Positions 16,364 through 24,824 of a DNA stretch of 64,000 nucleotides are shown one piece after another. The notes beneath the pieces are model-generated. The model saw only the letters and a program-made list of their open reading frames with translations. It was not told the DNA's origin and did no database searches. Source of the DNA: JBFWVD01 sp050246915 (GTDB lineage: Bacteria; Actinomycetota; Acidimicrobiia; Acidimicrobiales; Ilumatobacteraceae); contig JBFWVD010000025.1 of NCBI GenBank assembly GCA_050246915.1, forward strand, positions 4,979 through 68,978, written 5' to 3'. Every line of letters begins with the position of its first letter. The stretch's first letter is position 1. Position numbers and translations under genes: made by a program.

Positions 16364-17076
16364 CGGCGCTCGGCGCGATCACGATCGCATCCTTCCTCGC
16401 ATTGGCGACGCTCCGCCGGCCCGTGGCGCCGGCCCGCGTCCCGAACCCAACGCGGCTCCCCATCGAGACCGGCACGAGTCGGCATCGACTGGTGCCCTCG
16501 CGCCTTCGCCGCACTGCGTCTCTTCGAGCCACGCCGCTCCCCGACGCGCTCGACGTCCTGAGCCGATCGCTGCGCGCCGGGCATTCGGTTCCGTCGGCGT
16601 TGGCGCTGGCCGCGGACCAATGCCGGGGGCCGATCGCCGCGCAGTGGAGCGACGTGGTTGCCTCCGTCGAATCGGGCGGCGATCTCGGCGACGCGGTACG
16701 AGCCTGGGGGGCACTTGGCCCCGGGCCGCATCGATCGGACGAGGCGTTGGCCGCAGCAGCGATCTCCATCGGGATCGCATTCGGTGGTCCTCGTGCCGAC
16801 GCCATCGAGGCGGTGGCCCAGACGCTACGTGAACGGGCAGCGCTGGGTGCTCAACTGCGAGGCTTCGCGGCGCAAGCCCGCCTGTCGGCGATGGTGATCT
16901 CGCTGGCTCCGCTGGTGTTCACCTCGTTGACCGTCGCCGGGGACGAGGCGAGCCGTCATGTCATGCTGGGATCGGCGGCCGGGCGGGTGTGCCTGGTCAT
17001 CGGTGTTGCCCTCGACGCCCTCGGCTGGTGGTGGATGGGGCGCATCTCGGCGCACGCCGCAGGGCCAATCGGTTGA
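16360..17076 (+). CDS. tadB: Tad pilus inner-membrane protein TadB
   Basis: A 238-residue type II secretion F-like membrane protein. An N-terminal hydrophobic segment is followed by a T2SSF core (LDVLSRSLRAGHSVPSALAL, GGDLGDAVRAW) and two C-terminal transmembrane segments. TadB and TadC together form the platform that couples the TadA ATPase to pilin extrusion. The ATG at 16360 makes an ATGA overlap with tadA; an ATG at 16351 is also in frame. Confidence 0.88.
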   Translation: MTALGAITIASFLALATLRRPVAPARVPNPTRLPIETGTSRHRLVPSRLRRTASLRATPLPDALDVLSRSLRAGHSVPSALALAADQCRGPIAAQWSDVVASVESGGDLGDAVRAWGALGPGPHRSDEALAAAAISIGIAFGGPRADAIEAVAQTLRERAALGAQLRGFAAQARLSAMVISLAPLVFTSLTVAGDEASRHVMLGSAAGRVCLVIGVALDALGWWWMGRISAHAAGPIG

Positions 17077-17084
17077 TCGCGACG

Positions 17085-17732
17085 ATGCCGGGCATTGCCA
17101 TCACCTTCTCCGTCACCATCGTTGTGATGACGCTGGCAGCGATCCGTCGTCCCATCGGTGGTGTATCGCAGCGCGTGCAATATGAATTGACGCGAGTTGC
17201 CTCTCGTGGCCCGTCGTCCGCGATCGCCTTGTCGCGCCGGTGCTCCGGCCGCGCGCCGTCGCGTCGTGCACTGCGACGTCGCGACCAGGCTGTGGCCGCA
17301 TCGCTGCCCGAGTTGTGCGATGTGCTCGGAGCGGCACTGCGAGCCGGATCGAACCTCTCGTTGGCGCTGGAGATCGCCGAAGACCTCGGGCCGCCGATCT
17401 TCGGCCCTGCGCTGGCCGAGGTCCGTCAGCGTGTGGCGCACGGCGAACGCCTCATCGTTGCGCTCCACCAGTTGCCGACCATGCTCGGCGACGGCATCGG
17501 TCCCATCACCGGGTTGCTCCAATCGGCCGAGCGCGACGGCATCGCACTCGCCCGCCTCATCGACGCGCTCGCTGCCGATGCCCGACGGGAGCGTCGGCAG
17601 CTCATCGAACGAAACGCACGACGGCTCCCGGTGTTGTTGCTCGGGCCGTTGGTGGGCTGCGTACTCCCCGCCTTCATGATCCTCACCGTCGTACCGGTGG
17701 TCATCGCATCGATGCTCTCGCTCGCTGCCTGA
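17085..17732 (+). CDS. tadC: Tad pilus inner-membrane protein TadC
   Basis: A 215-residue T2SSF-domain membrane protein, partner of TadB. It has an N-terminal transmembrane helix, the core motif LPELCDVLGAALRAGSNLSL, a second conserved element (AERDGIALARLIDALA) and a C-terminal transmembrane helix (LPVLLLGPLVGCVLPAFMIL). The ATG at 17085 is used; a TTG at 17073 would give a TTGA overlap with tadB like the other junctions here. A one-mismatch palindrome (CAATATGAATTG) is at 17178-17189. Confidence 0.88.
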   Translation: MPGIAITFSVTIVVMTLAAIRRPIGGVSQRVQYELTRVASRGPSSAIALSRRCSGRAPSRRALRRRDQAVAASLPELCDVLGAALRAGSNLSLALEIAEDLGPPIFGPALAEVRQRVAHGERLIVALHQLPTMLGDGIGPITGLLQSAERDGIALARLIDALAADARRERRQLIERNARRLPVLLLGPLVGCVLPAFMILTVVPVVIASMLSLAA

Positions 17733-17783
17733 GCGTCCCACTCGGCCCTGCGCCCATCACGTCTCCTCCTGCGAAGGATTCCC

Positions 17784-18020
17784 ATGTATTCCATGACCTC
17801 ACGAGTTGCCATCGCGCACGCCCGGCTCACCGGTCTGCTGGCCGACGATCACGCGGAGCGCGAGCGCGGCCAGGCCACCACCGAGTACGCCCTCGTCCTA
17901 CTGGGTGCCGCAGCAGTGGCGCTGCTCCTCATCGCATGGGCCACCGCCGGTGGGGGAGCGGGCCGCATCGGCGCCCTTCTCGACCGCATCATGGACTCGA
18001 TCACCGATCGGGTGGTGTGA
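17784..18020 (+). CDS. Flp-like prepilin
   Basis: A 78-residue small protein with a class III (type IVb) prepilin pattern. A hydrophilic leader ends at RGQATTEYALVLLGAA, where the conserved Glu-Tyr pair opens a hydrophobic helix of about 20 residues. It is the likely major pilin subunit, cleaved before the hydrophobic stretch by a prepilin peptidase encoded elsewhere. It lies 51 bases after tadC and overlaps the TadE gene by GTGA. Confidence 0.8.
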   Translation: MYSMTSRVAIAHARLTGLLADDHAERERGQATTEYALVLLGAAAVALLLIAWATAGGGAGRIGALLDRIMDSITDRVV

Positions 18021-18424
18021 GAGCGGACCACGACGCGAGCGCCGGCCGAACGGCGATGCTGCGCCGACGTCGTGGCGACGACGGGCAGAGTGCGGTGGAG
18101 TTCGCGTTGACATTGCCACTGGTGATGCTGCTGCTCCTGGTGGTGGCGCACGTGGCGATATTCGCGCATGATCAATTGACGCTCGAGCACATGGCCCGTG
18201 AGGCGGCGCGGGCCGCGTCCGTCGACGAGGCTCCTCCCACCGCGGCGCAAGCGGCCGTGCAACGTCTGGCTGGTACTCGCGAGATCACAGTGCACACCGA
18301 AGTGACCGCTGACGCAGTCACCGTCACCGTGAGCGAACGGGCAGATACTGCGGTGCCGATCGTCGGTTCGTGGGCACCCGCCAGGGCCTTGTCGGCACGG
18401 GCCACCATGGCTCGCGAGCGATGA
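18017..18424 (+). CDS. tadE: TadE-like pseudopilin
   Basis: A 135-residue TadE family protein. After a short Arg-rich leader comes DDGQSAVEFALTLPLVMLLL, the classic TadE signature in which Glu follows the processing site, then a helix (HMAREAARAASV) and a C-terminal extracytoplasmic domain. TadE acts as a minor pseudopilin in Flp pilus assembly. The GTG at 18017 overlaps the pilin stop; an ATG at 18056 would still include the signature. Confidence 0.88.
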   Translation: MRADHDASAGRTAMLRRRRGDDGQSAVEFALTLPLVMLLLLVVAHVAIFAHDQLTLEHMAREAARAASVDEAPPTAAQAAVQRLAGTREITVHTEVTADAVTVTVSERADTAVPIVGSWAPARALSARATMARER

Positions 18425-18470
18425 TCGCCCCGATCGCAGTGCCCCTCACCGCATCGACGCGATGGTGATG

Positions 18471-18518
18471 TGGCTCGCTGATCGAGATCGCACCTCGCGG
18501 TCAACGATCAGCGAGCCA
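18471..18518. terminator. Convergent terminator hairpin
   Basis: Perfect 14-base arms (TGGCTCGCTGATCG and its complement, 18471-18484 and 18505-18518) flank a 20-base loop. One arm includes the stop and last codons of the helicase gene, and the other lies 46 bases past the TadE stop, so it can serve both converging transcripts. Confidence 0.6.
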
Positions 18519-20799
18519 GCACCGTGCGCAGCAGCGCCAGGGCCCCCGCCTTGTCGAGTGGTTCGTTGCCGTTGCCGCACTTGGGCGACTGGACGCACGA
18601 TGGGCACCCGAAGCGGCATCGGCAACGCTCGATCACCGCTCGCGTGGCCTCGAGATGGCGGCGACCGGCCCGGAAGCCGAGTTCGGCGATGCCGGCGCCG
18701 CCCGGGTATGCGTCGTAGATCACGATGGTGGCGGCCTTGGTCTCCGGCATCCACGGGATCGAAATCCCGCCGACGTCCCATCGGTCACAGATCGTGAACA
18801 GCGGCAAGATGCCGATGCCTGCGTGCTCGACGGCGTGCAACGTGCCGCCCACTTGTTCGGGATCGAGGCCCACGGCGTCAATGGTGGCCGCATCGATCGT
18901 GTACCAGAAGCCTCGGGTGCGCAACGTCGACGGCGGCAGGTCCAACTCGATGCGTTCGATCACTTCACGACGGATCGTGTCGCGTCGCTCGTATCCCGTC
19001 ACCTGCGTGGTCACGGTGACGGCACCGAGGTGCAGCATCACGCGTCCGATGATCGCGTGCTCCTGGTCATCGTCGATGGTGAGCTGCATGGAGCTGCGGG
19101 TATGGGTCTCCTCGTCGAGATCGACCGGGTCGGCCACGGCCAGGCGTCCGGCGATGTCGAGCTCGCGCACCTGATATTGCTGGCCTTGATGCAGATAGAT
19201 CGCACCGGGGTGCACGGTGTCGAAGGCCCGCGACGCGTCGACCGTCCCGATGAGCTGCCCGTCGGCGCGTTCGATGCGGTACTCGTCGCTGGTGCCGCTG
19301 CGCAGACCGATGCCGTATGACGGCGTGCCACGCCCGGTCCAGTACGCGTTGCCATCGCGCACGGCGAGGCGATCGCGGCGCACGAGATCGATGACCGTCT
19401 CGTTCAGTTCATCGCCCCACCACGTCTCGTCCTCCGGGGTGAGGGGCAACTCGTAGGCCGCGCACGACACCTGTGGCCCGGCGATCGTCGGATTGGCCAG
19501 GTTGACGACCGCCGGTTCGGGCGGACGCGAGAACAGCTCGCCGGGATGCGCGGCATACCACTGGTCGAGCTGATCGTTCCCGGTGACCAACACGGCAAGA
19601 GAGCGTTGCTGCTCCCGTCCAGCGCGGCCCATCTGCTGCCGCATGGACGCGACCGTGCCGGGGAAGCCGGCGAGGATGCACGCGTCGAGCCCGCCGATGT
19701 CGACACCCAACTCGAGCGCGCTGGTGGCCACCACGCCCAACAGCTGCCCGTCGAACAGCTGCGACTCGAGGTCGCGTCGTTCGGCCGCCAGGTACCCCGA
19801 CCGATAGGCGCGAACGGTGTCGGCCAGCGCGGCCGTCTCGGGTTCCGCGCCGAGCGCGGCTCGCACCGAGATGGCGACGCGCTCCGTGGCCCGCCGACTG
19901 CGACAGAACGCAACGGTCCGACAGTGTTGGGCGACAAGGGTTTCCAGCAGTCGGGCGGTCTCGTTCACCGGGCTCACCCGCATCCCGGAGTCGGCGTCGA
20001 GCAGTGGTGGGTTCCACACGACCACGAGGCGCTGGCCGCGTGGCGAAGCGTCGTCATCGATGGCGATCACCGGGCCGCCGCACAGCGCGGTGGCCAACGC
20101 CGCGGGATCACCGATGGTGGCCGAGGTGAACACGAACACCGGGTTCGATCCGTAGTGATGGCAGAGCCGTCGCAGACGGCGAAGGATGTGACCCATGTGT
20201 GAACCGAACACGCCTCGCAACACGTGCAACTCATCGATCACCACGAAGCGCAGACGGCGCAGGAACGTCGCCCATCGGCCGTGGCTCGGCAAGATCCCGT
20301 GATGGAGCATCTCGGGATTGGTCAGCACCACGTTGCTCGAACGTCGGATGACCGTTCGCGCTTCGGTCGAGGTGTCGCCGTCGTAGGTCGCAGCCGAGAT
20401 CGCTTCGAGTCCACCGCGGTGACGTCGAAGCTCAGCGAAGCTACGCAATTGATCTTGCGCGAGGGCCTTGGTGGGGAACAACAACATCGCCGTGGCCGGT
20501 TCCGGTGATCGCAGACCGGCAACCGCCTCGGCGATGGGTAGCTGATAACACAGCGACTTCCCCGACGCTGTTCCGGTGGCCACGACGATGGACTGGCCGG
20601 CGCGCACCGCATCGATGGCGGCGGCCTGGTGGGCCCACAGCTCTGTGACCCCGAATGCGTCCAACAGGCCCGGTGCGATCGGGTCGGCCGTGGAGGCGTA
20701 GCGGGCGACGCGCGCTGGTTGCATCTCGACGTGGGTCAGCTGTCCCTCTTCGGACAGCGCGGCCAGCACCTGCAACAGCGGATCATCCATGTGGCTCAT
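18508..20799 (-). CDS. DEAD/DEAH-box helicase with DUF1998 zinc domain (MrfA/YprA-like)
   Basis: A 763-residue superfamily 2 helicase. Walker A is ATGTASGKS, motif II is DELH, motif III is TSAT and motif VI is QQMGRAGR. The C-terminal third is a DUF1998-type domain ending in a cluster of five Cys (CRCRFGCPSC, then C in SPKC). This layout matches Bacillus MrfA (YprA), a 3'-5' helicase that acts in repair of mitomycin-type damage. Cytoplasmic. It converges on the Tad cluster and is divergent from the STAS gene; a damage-repair role here is inferred from family membership. Confidence 0.9.
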   Translation of the reverse strand: MSHMDDPLLQVLAALSEEGQLTHVEMQPARVARYASTADPIAPGLLDAFGVTELWAHQAAAIDAVRAGQSIVVATGTASGKSLCYQLPIAEAVAGLRSPEPATAMLLFPTKALAQDQLRSFAELRRHRGGLEAISAATYDGDTSTEARTVIRRSSNVVLTNPEMLHHGILPSHGRWATFLRRLRFVVIDELHVLRGVFGSHMGHILRRLRRLCHHYGSNPVFVFTSATIGDPAALATALCGGPVIAIDDDASPRGQRLVVVWNPPLLDADSGMRVSPVNETARLLETLVAQHCRTVAFCRSRRATERVAISVRAALGAEPETAALADTVRAYRSGYLAAERRDLESQLFDGQLLGVVATSALELGVDIGGLDACILAGFPGTVASMRQQMGRAGREQQRSLAVLVTGNDQLDQWYAAHPGELFSRPPEPAVVNLANPTIAGPQVSCAAYELPLTPEDETWWGDELNETVIDLVRRDRLAVRDGNAYWTGRGTPSYGIGLRSGTSDEYRIERADGQLIGTVDASRAFDTVHPGAIYLHQGQQYQVRELDIAGRLAVADPVDLDEETHTRSSMQLTIDDDQEHAIIGRVMLHLGAVTVTTQVTGYERRDTIRREVIERIELDLPPSTLRTRGFWYTIDAATIDAVGLDPEQVGGTLHAVEHAGIGILPLFTICDRWDVGGISIPWMPETKAATIVIYDAYPGGAGIAELGFRAGRRHLEATRAVIERCRCRFGCPSCVQSPKCGNGNEPLDKAGALALLRTVLAR

Positions 20800-20836
20800 C
20801 CATGTGGCTCAGATGGTCGCGCATCGAGCCTCCCGG

Positions 20837-20842
20837 TACGGT
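20837..20842 (+). promoter_or_regulatory. -10 element (TACGGT) for STAS gene
   Basis: TACGGT ends 6 bases before the ATG at 20849. It supports that start over the upstream in-frame ATG at 20789. Confidence 0.5.
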
Positions 20843-20848
20843 GCGGCC

Positions 20849-21208
20849 ATGGATCTGATGGTGCACGTCACTGGCCATGGGGACTGGACCGTGGTCAGCA
20901 TTGGCGGCGAGCTCGACCTGTCGACGGCGCCACGATTGCGCGGTGAGCTGCTCGTCCAGATCGCGTCGGCCGGTCGCAGCGCCAGCGCCCGTGCCAATGC
21001 CGGAGGAATGAAGCTCGCCCTCGACCTGCGCGGGGTCGGCTTCATCGATTCGATCGGCCTGGGAGTGCTCATCGGAGCACGCCGTCGCGTGATCGAGGCC
21101 GGTGGTTCGCTGATCGTCGTGCACGATTCGTCCCGTTTGACCGCGACGTTCGAGGCGGCCGGACTGTCCGGGCTGTTCGACACCGTGACGAGCGTCGAGC
21201 ATCTCTGA
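20849..21208 (+). CDS. STAS-domain anti-sigma factor antagonist
   Basis: A 119-residue single STAS domain. GELDLSTAPRLR and the phospho-site loop VGFIDSIGLGVLI match the SpoIIAA/RsbV family, in which the Ser in DSxGLG is phosphorylated by a partner kinase/anti-sigma factor. No kinase or sigma gene is adjacent, so its partner must be elsewhere. It contains an Ala/Ser/Arg insertion (SAGRSASARANAGG) before the strand carrying the phospho-site. Confidence 0.88.
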   Translation: MDLMVHVTGHGDWTVVSIGGELDLSTAPRLRGELLVQIASAGRSASARANAGGMKLALDLRGVGFIDSIGLGVLIGARRRVIEAGGSLIVVHDSSRLTATFEAAGLSGLFDTVTSVEHL

Positions 21209-21341
21209 GAAGCGGCGGGTGCTTGCCGCGGACAGGTGCGCCGCGAGGTGTCGCACCAGTTCTTTCACTCTTGTGAACGGTGCGTGAAACGGGCGCCGGG
21301 AGCTGGCAGCGGCTACGTCGGGCCGGGTGTACTAGGCGGCG

Positions 21342-22715
21342 ATGCACATCGAGCTCCGTCAAACCTGGAAGGACTCGGATCGGTTCGTCCCCCGTCGGGT
21401 CGTCCGACCCGTCCAGTCGTTCATGCAGGTCGAGGTGGCCGGTGGCCTGGTCATGCTGGCTGGCGGCATCCTGGCGCTGCTGTGGGCCAACTCTCCGTGG
21501 AAGGACGACTACGTACGTCTGTGGTCGACCGAGGTCATTCTGCGTCTTGGCGATGCGGTCCACCTCGACATGGATCTGCACGCGCTGGTGAACGATGGGG
21601 CGATGGCTCTGTTCTTCCTCATCGCGGGCCTGGAGATCAAGCGGCAGTTGACCACTGGTGAGTTGAAGGATCCGAGAGCGGCTGCGCTTCCGGCCATCGG
21701 CGCGCTCGGCGGCATGCTCGTACCTGCTCTCATCTACATCGCGTTCAACGCCGGTCACGCGGGCTCGCGAGGGTGGGGAATCCCTGTGGCCACCGACATC
21801 GCGTTCGCTGTCGGTGTCGTGACCTTGGTGGGACGACGTATCCCGCTCGGTGCCCGGATCTTCCTCCTCACGTTGGCCGTCGTGGACGACGTGGGCGGCA
21901 TCATCATCATCGCCGTGGCCTATGCCGAGGGCGTGAAGTTCGAATGGCTCGGCGTCGCGCTGTTGGCAGTCCTGATCACGGTGCTGATGACCCGCGTCGA
22001 AGTGCGATCGATCGCTCCCTACATCGCCGCGGGCTCGTTGTGCTGGTACTCATTGCACGAAGCCGGGGTTGAAGCCGCCATCGCGGGCGTGATCTTCGGT
22101 CTGCTCACCCCGACGAAACCGTTCCACAATCCTGAGGAGTTCCCGGTGGTGGCTCACACGTTGGTGGACCGCATCGCGGACTCCGACGAGATTGCCGCCG
22201 AAGACCTGGCGCGTTATGCCATCGAGACGGCGTCACCACTCGAGCGCGTGGAGAACCGGCTGAACCGTTGGGTCTCGTTCCTCATCGTCCCGCTGTTCGC
22301 ATTGGCCAACGCGGGGGTCGAGATCGACACCTCATCGATCAACCAGCGCGTGCTGTTCGGCGTCGGCTTCGGACTCGTCGTGGGCAAGGCCGTCGGGGTG
22401 TTCGCCTTCGCCTGGGTGGCGGTGAAGTTCGGCTTGGGACGTCTGCCCAGTTCGACGACATGGCGACACATGTTCGGTCTGGCCCTCGCCTCGGGCATCG
22501 GATTCACCGTGGCGCTGTTCGTGACCGGGCTCAGCTTCGACGACGAAGGCCTCACCTCATCGGCCAAACTCGGCATCCTCGGTGCCAGCGCTCTTGCCGG
22601 CTTGCTGGCGTATCTCTGGTTGCGCGCCTGTCCGGAACTGTCGCCCGCTCAACTGGAAGGCGACTCGATGGATTCCAGTGACTCCGACGAGGTGCTCGAG
22701 GGTCAACGCCAGTAG
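21342..22715 (+). CDS. nhaA: Na+/H+ antiporter NhaA
   Basis: A 457-residue membrane protein with about 12 helices that exchanges Na+ for H+ to control internal pH and sodium. The sensor and fold elements include EVAGGLVMLAGGILALLWANS, FLIAGLEIKRQLTTGEL and the paired aspartates in LAVVDDVGGIIII that bind Na+. The C-terminus adds about 25 hydrophilic residues. Its 3' end overlaps the convergent CAP-domain gene by 13 bases. Confidence 0.96.
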   Translation: MHIELRQTWKDSDRFVPRRVVRPVQSFMQVEVAGGLVMLAGGILALLWANSPWKDDYVRLWSTEVILRLGDAVHLDMDLHALVNDGAMALFFLIAGLEIKRQLTTGELKDPRAAALPAIGALGGMLVPALIYIAFNAGHAGSRGWGIPVATDIAFAVGVVTLVGRRIPLGARIFLLTLAVVDDVGGIIIIAVAYAEGVKFEWLGVALLAVLITVLMTRVEVRSIAPYIAAGSLCWYSLHEAGVEAAIAGVIFGLLTPTKPFHNPEEFPVVAHTLVDRIADSDEIAAEDLARYAIETASPLERVENRLNRWVSFLIVPLFALANAGVEIDTSSINQRVLFGVGFGLVVGKAVGVFAFAWVAVKFGLGRLPSSTTWRHMFGLALASGIGFTVALFVTGLSFDDEGLTSSAKLGILGASALAGLLAYLWLRACPELSPAQLEGDSMDSSDSDEVLEGQRQ

Positions 22716-24655
22716 CCGGTGAGGTCCACCACGACGTGCATCGTGGCGGAGACGGTCACGCACACCGATCCATCGTTGCCGACTCCGACGACCGATGCGT
22801 TCGACACCGTGCCGTCGGTCTCGACGTTCACCGTCGACGCCACGGTGGTGGTGCCGCACGGGAAGACCTGGATGTAGCCGTCACCGCGGGCACGGGTTGC
22901 GGTGACGTTGAGCGCGACCGACGTGACGTCTGCGGGGATGTCGGATCGACCGGCGAGGGGCAGCACCAAAATCGCGCCTCGCGACAGTTCGATGTCGTCG
23001 ATGCGGGTGTCGGCCAATCGGACCGGCCGCACCGAGGTGAAGGTCTGCCCCGCATCGCCCCACCATCCGAGGCCATCGACGACGAGGTCGACGTCGACCA
23101 TCGATGAGATGCACCACTTGCCGTTGCCGACGGCGGCGGTCACCAGGTTGGGGCGGACGCCGCCTTGTTCGATGTTGAGGTTCGACGTCTGCGGCATCGG
23201 CTGTCCGCACGGCCACACCGTGAGGAAGCCATCACCGGAAGGGTTCACAGCCGTGACGTTGGCGGTGAACGATCGCGCGGCGCTCGGCACTCCAGCGGTT
23301 CCGATCACCTGCAGTTCGAGGGTCTCGTTGGCCCGCATGCGTCGACGGATGGTGCGGGTGTCGATCAACCGAGTCGGGGCGATGACGTGCAGACCGTCGC
23401 CGGAGCCCGGCACCATCGCGCCGAACAGATCCACCACAACGTCGGTGCGGGCGTGGCTGACCATGCACATGGCGCCATCGACTGACAGTCCGACGGTGGT
23501 GAGGGTGGGGAGCACCTGTCGCTGGCGATAGTTGACCGTCGATGTCCCGGGCACGACGCCGCCGCACGGATACACGGTTATGAAGCCGTCGCCATCGGGC
23601 TTCACGGCGGTGACGTTCACGACGACCCCGGTGGCGTCGGTGGGGACACCGTTGCGTCCCCTCATCACAAGTCGTTGCGGCACATAGGGTTCGAGTCGTG
23701 TGACGCCTTGGGCGATGCGGCTGTCCGCGATGCGGGTGGGTCCGATGGGGACCATGACGCTCGGTGATCCGGTGGCGACGACGGTCGGCGGCGCGGGCGC
23801 GATGACCCGGCCTGTTGCCGGCCCCGTGGTGGTCGCCGTCCAGGTCACCGGACCCTCGTCGAACGACACCGAGATCGAGTACGCGGTGCCACTGACCAAT
23901 GCTTGCTTCGGGAACAGCATCACCTTGGTGACGCGCTGACCGGCGGTCACGCCCAGTGCGCAGACCCCGAGCGATTGACCCGATGCGGTCAATGTGGCCG
24001 AGCGGAACGTGCGCGCCGACGGGAGGAAGACGAACAGCGGCTGCCCAGCCGGGCGAGCCGCATCGGGGCACGCCGCGTATGGGTCGGGGGATTCGTTGCC
24101 GGCGAAGGTGAGCGAAGGGATGACGCCGTGATCCTTGGGCCAGGTGTAGACGCGATCTGGCGCGGCGCCGCGGGCGAAGCGCATGGCTTGATAGGAACCG
24201 GTGATGCCCGCTCCGGCGCTGCCGTTGCTCGGATCGAGGATCGGCGAGCCGTGATACGGGGTCTGCATCCACAAGGAGATCGCACTGGCGAGGGTCGAAG
24301 TGCCGCAGGCGAGGATGTTGTGGGCGTGGTCCTCGCCCGCGGGCCACGGCCGTCCCGCTATCTCGTAGTGGGTGCATGCCCCTTTACCTGCCGCGGCGGC
24401 CGCGGCGAGATAGCGGGTGTGGTTGCGGGGGCCGACGTCGAGTGCGGGGTCGTAAGCGAGCGGCGGGATGTCACCGAGGCTGCGATACCAGTTGGTCCAT
24501 CCCAACCAGTCGCTGGAATCAGTGGGCGGGGTCGGTAGCTGCGCGGCTGAGGCCGAGGGTGCTGCGATGGTGTCGATCGGGTCGAGGACGGGGAGTGCGC
24601 CGAGCGCCGGGCTCGCCACGACGGCGAGGGCTGCGATGAGGCTGCGAATGCGCAC
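22703..24655 (-). CDS. Secreted CAP-domain protein with three wall-type repeats
   Basis: A 650-residue exported protein. A signal peptide (RIRSLIAALAVVASPALG) is followed at residues about 48-190 by a CAP/SCP-like domain (WTNWYRSLGDIPPLAYDPAL), then a link region and three tandem repeats of about 115 residues from about residue 300. Each repeat contains NVTAxxxxGDGFxTVxPCG and ends with a VVDLxG-type strand, a module common in secreted actinobacterial proteins and probably mediating surface or carbohydrate contacts. The start is GTG: it is the only start codon before an in-frame upstream TGA and it begins the signal peptide. A 26-bp palindrome abuts this codon. Confidence 0.85.
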   Translation of the reverse strand: MRIRSLIAALAVVASPALGALPVLDPIDTIAAPSASAAQLPTPPTDSSDWLGWTNWYRSLGDIPPLAYDPALDVGPRNHTRYLAAAAAAGKGACTHYEIAGRPWPAGEDHAHNILACGTSTLASAISLWMQTPYHGSPILDPSNGSAGAGITGSYQAMRFARGAAPDRVYTWPKDHGVIPSLTFAGNESPDPYAACPDAARPAGQPLFVFLPSARTFRSATLTASGQSLGVCALGVTAGQRVTKVMLFPKQALVSGTAYSISVSFDEGPVTWTATTTGPATGRVIAPAPPTVVATGSPSVMVPIGPTRIADSRIAQGVTRLEPYVPQRLVMRGRNGVPTDATGVVVNVTAVKPDGDGFITVYPCGGVVPGTSTVNYRQRQVLPTLTTVGLSVDGAMCMVSHARTDVVVDLFGAMVPGSGDGLHVIAPTRLIDTRTIRRRMRANETLELQVIGTAGVPSAARSFTANVTAVNPSGDGFLTVWPCGQPMPQTSNLNIEQGGVRPNLVTAAVGNGKWCISSMVDVDLVVDGLGWWGDAGQTFTSVRPVRLADTRIDDIELSRGAILVLPLAGRSDIPADVTSVALNVTATRARGDGYIQVFPCGTTTVASTVNVETDGTVSNASVVGVGNDGSVCVTVSATMHVVVDLTGYWR

Positions 24656-24680
24656 GGCCGAGGTGTCGACACCTCGGCCG
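24655..24680. repeat. 26-bp perfect palindrome abutting a start codon
   Basis: Thirteen-base arms meet without a loop at the SalI-like centre GTCGAC, and the last base is the first base of the GTG start of the CAP-domain gene. It could be an operator, or an mRNA hairpin that hides the ribosome-binding region. Further short palindromes follow: TGACGCGTCA at 24699-24708 and GCCGATCGGC nearby. Confidence 0.8.
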
Positions 24681-24787
24681 TTGGCGTTGACTCAAGATGA
24701 CGCGTCAGCGTCGGCCGATCGGCTCTGGCCGCGTCGCCTGACACCGCAGGGAAACTCTGGAGATTCCGTACACGTGTCGTGTCCACA

Positions 24788-24821
24788 CCTTCCAGACTGG
24801 CGCCGGCGCCAGTCTGGAAGG
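24788..24821 (-). terminator. 34-bp palindromic terminator of acyl-CoA dehydrogenase gene
   Basis: Perfect 17-base arms around GGCGCCGGCGCC, three bases after the stop of the acyl-CoA dehydrogenase gene. No T-tract follows on either strand. Confidence 0.6.
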
Positions 24822-24824
24822 CGC

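Noticed and set aside
15286..16731. 481-codon frame antisense to tadA and tadB
   Set aside because: tadA has every catalytic motif in the forward frame; the antisense frame is Arg/Ser-rich without domains.
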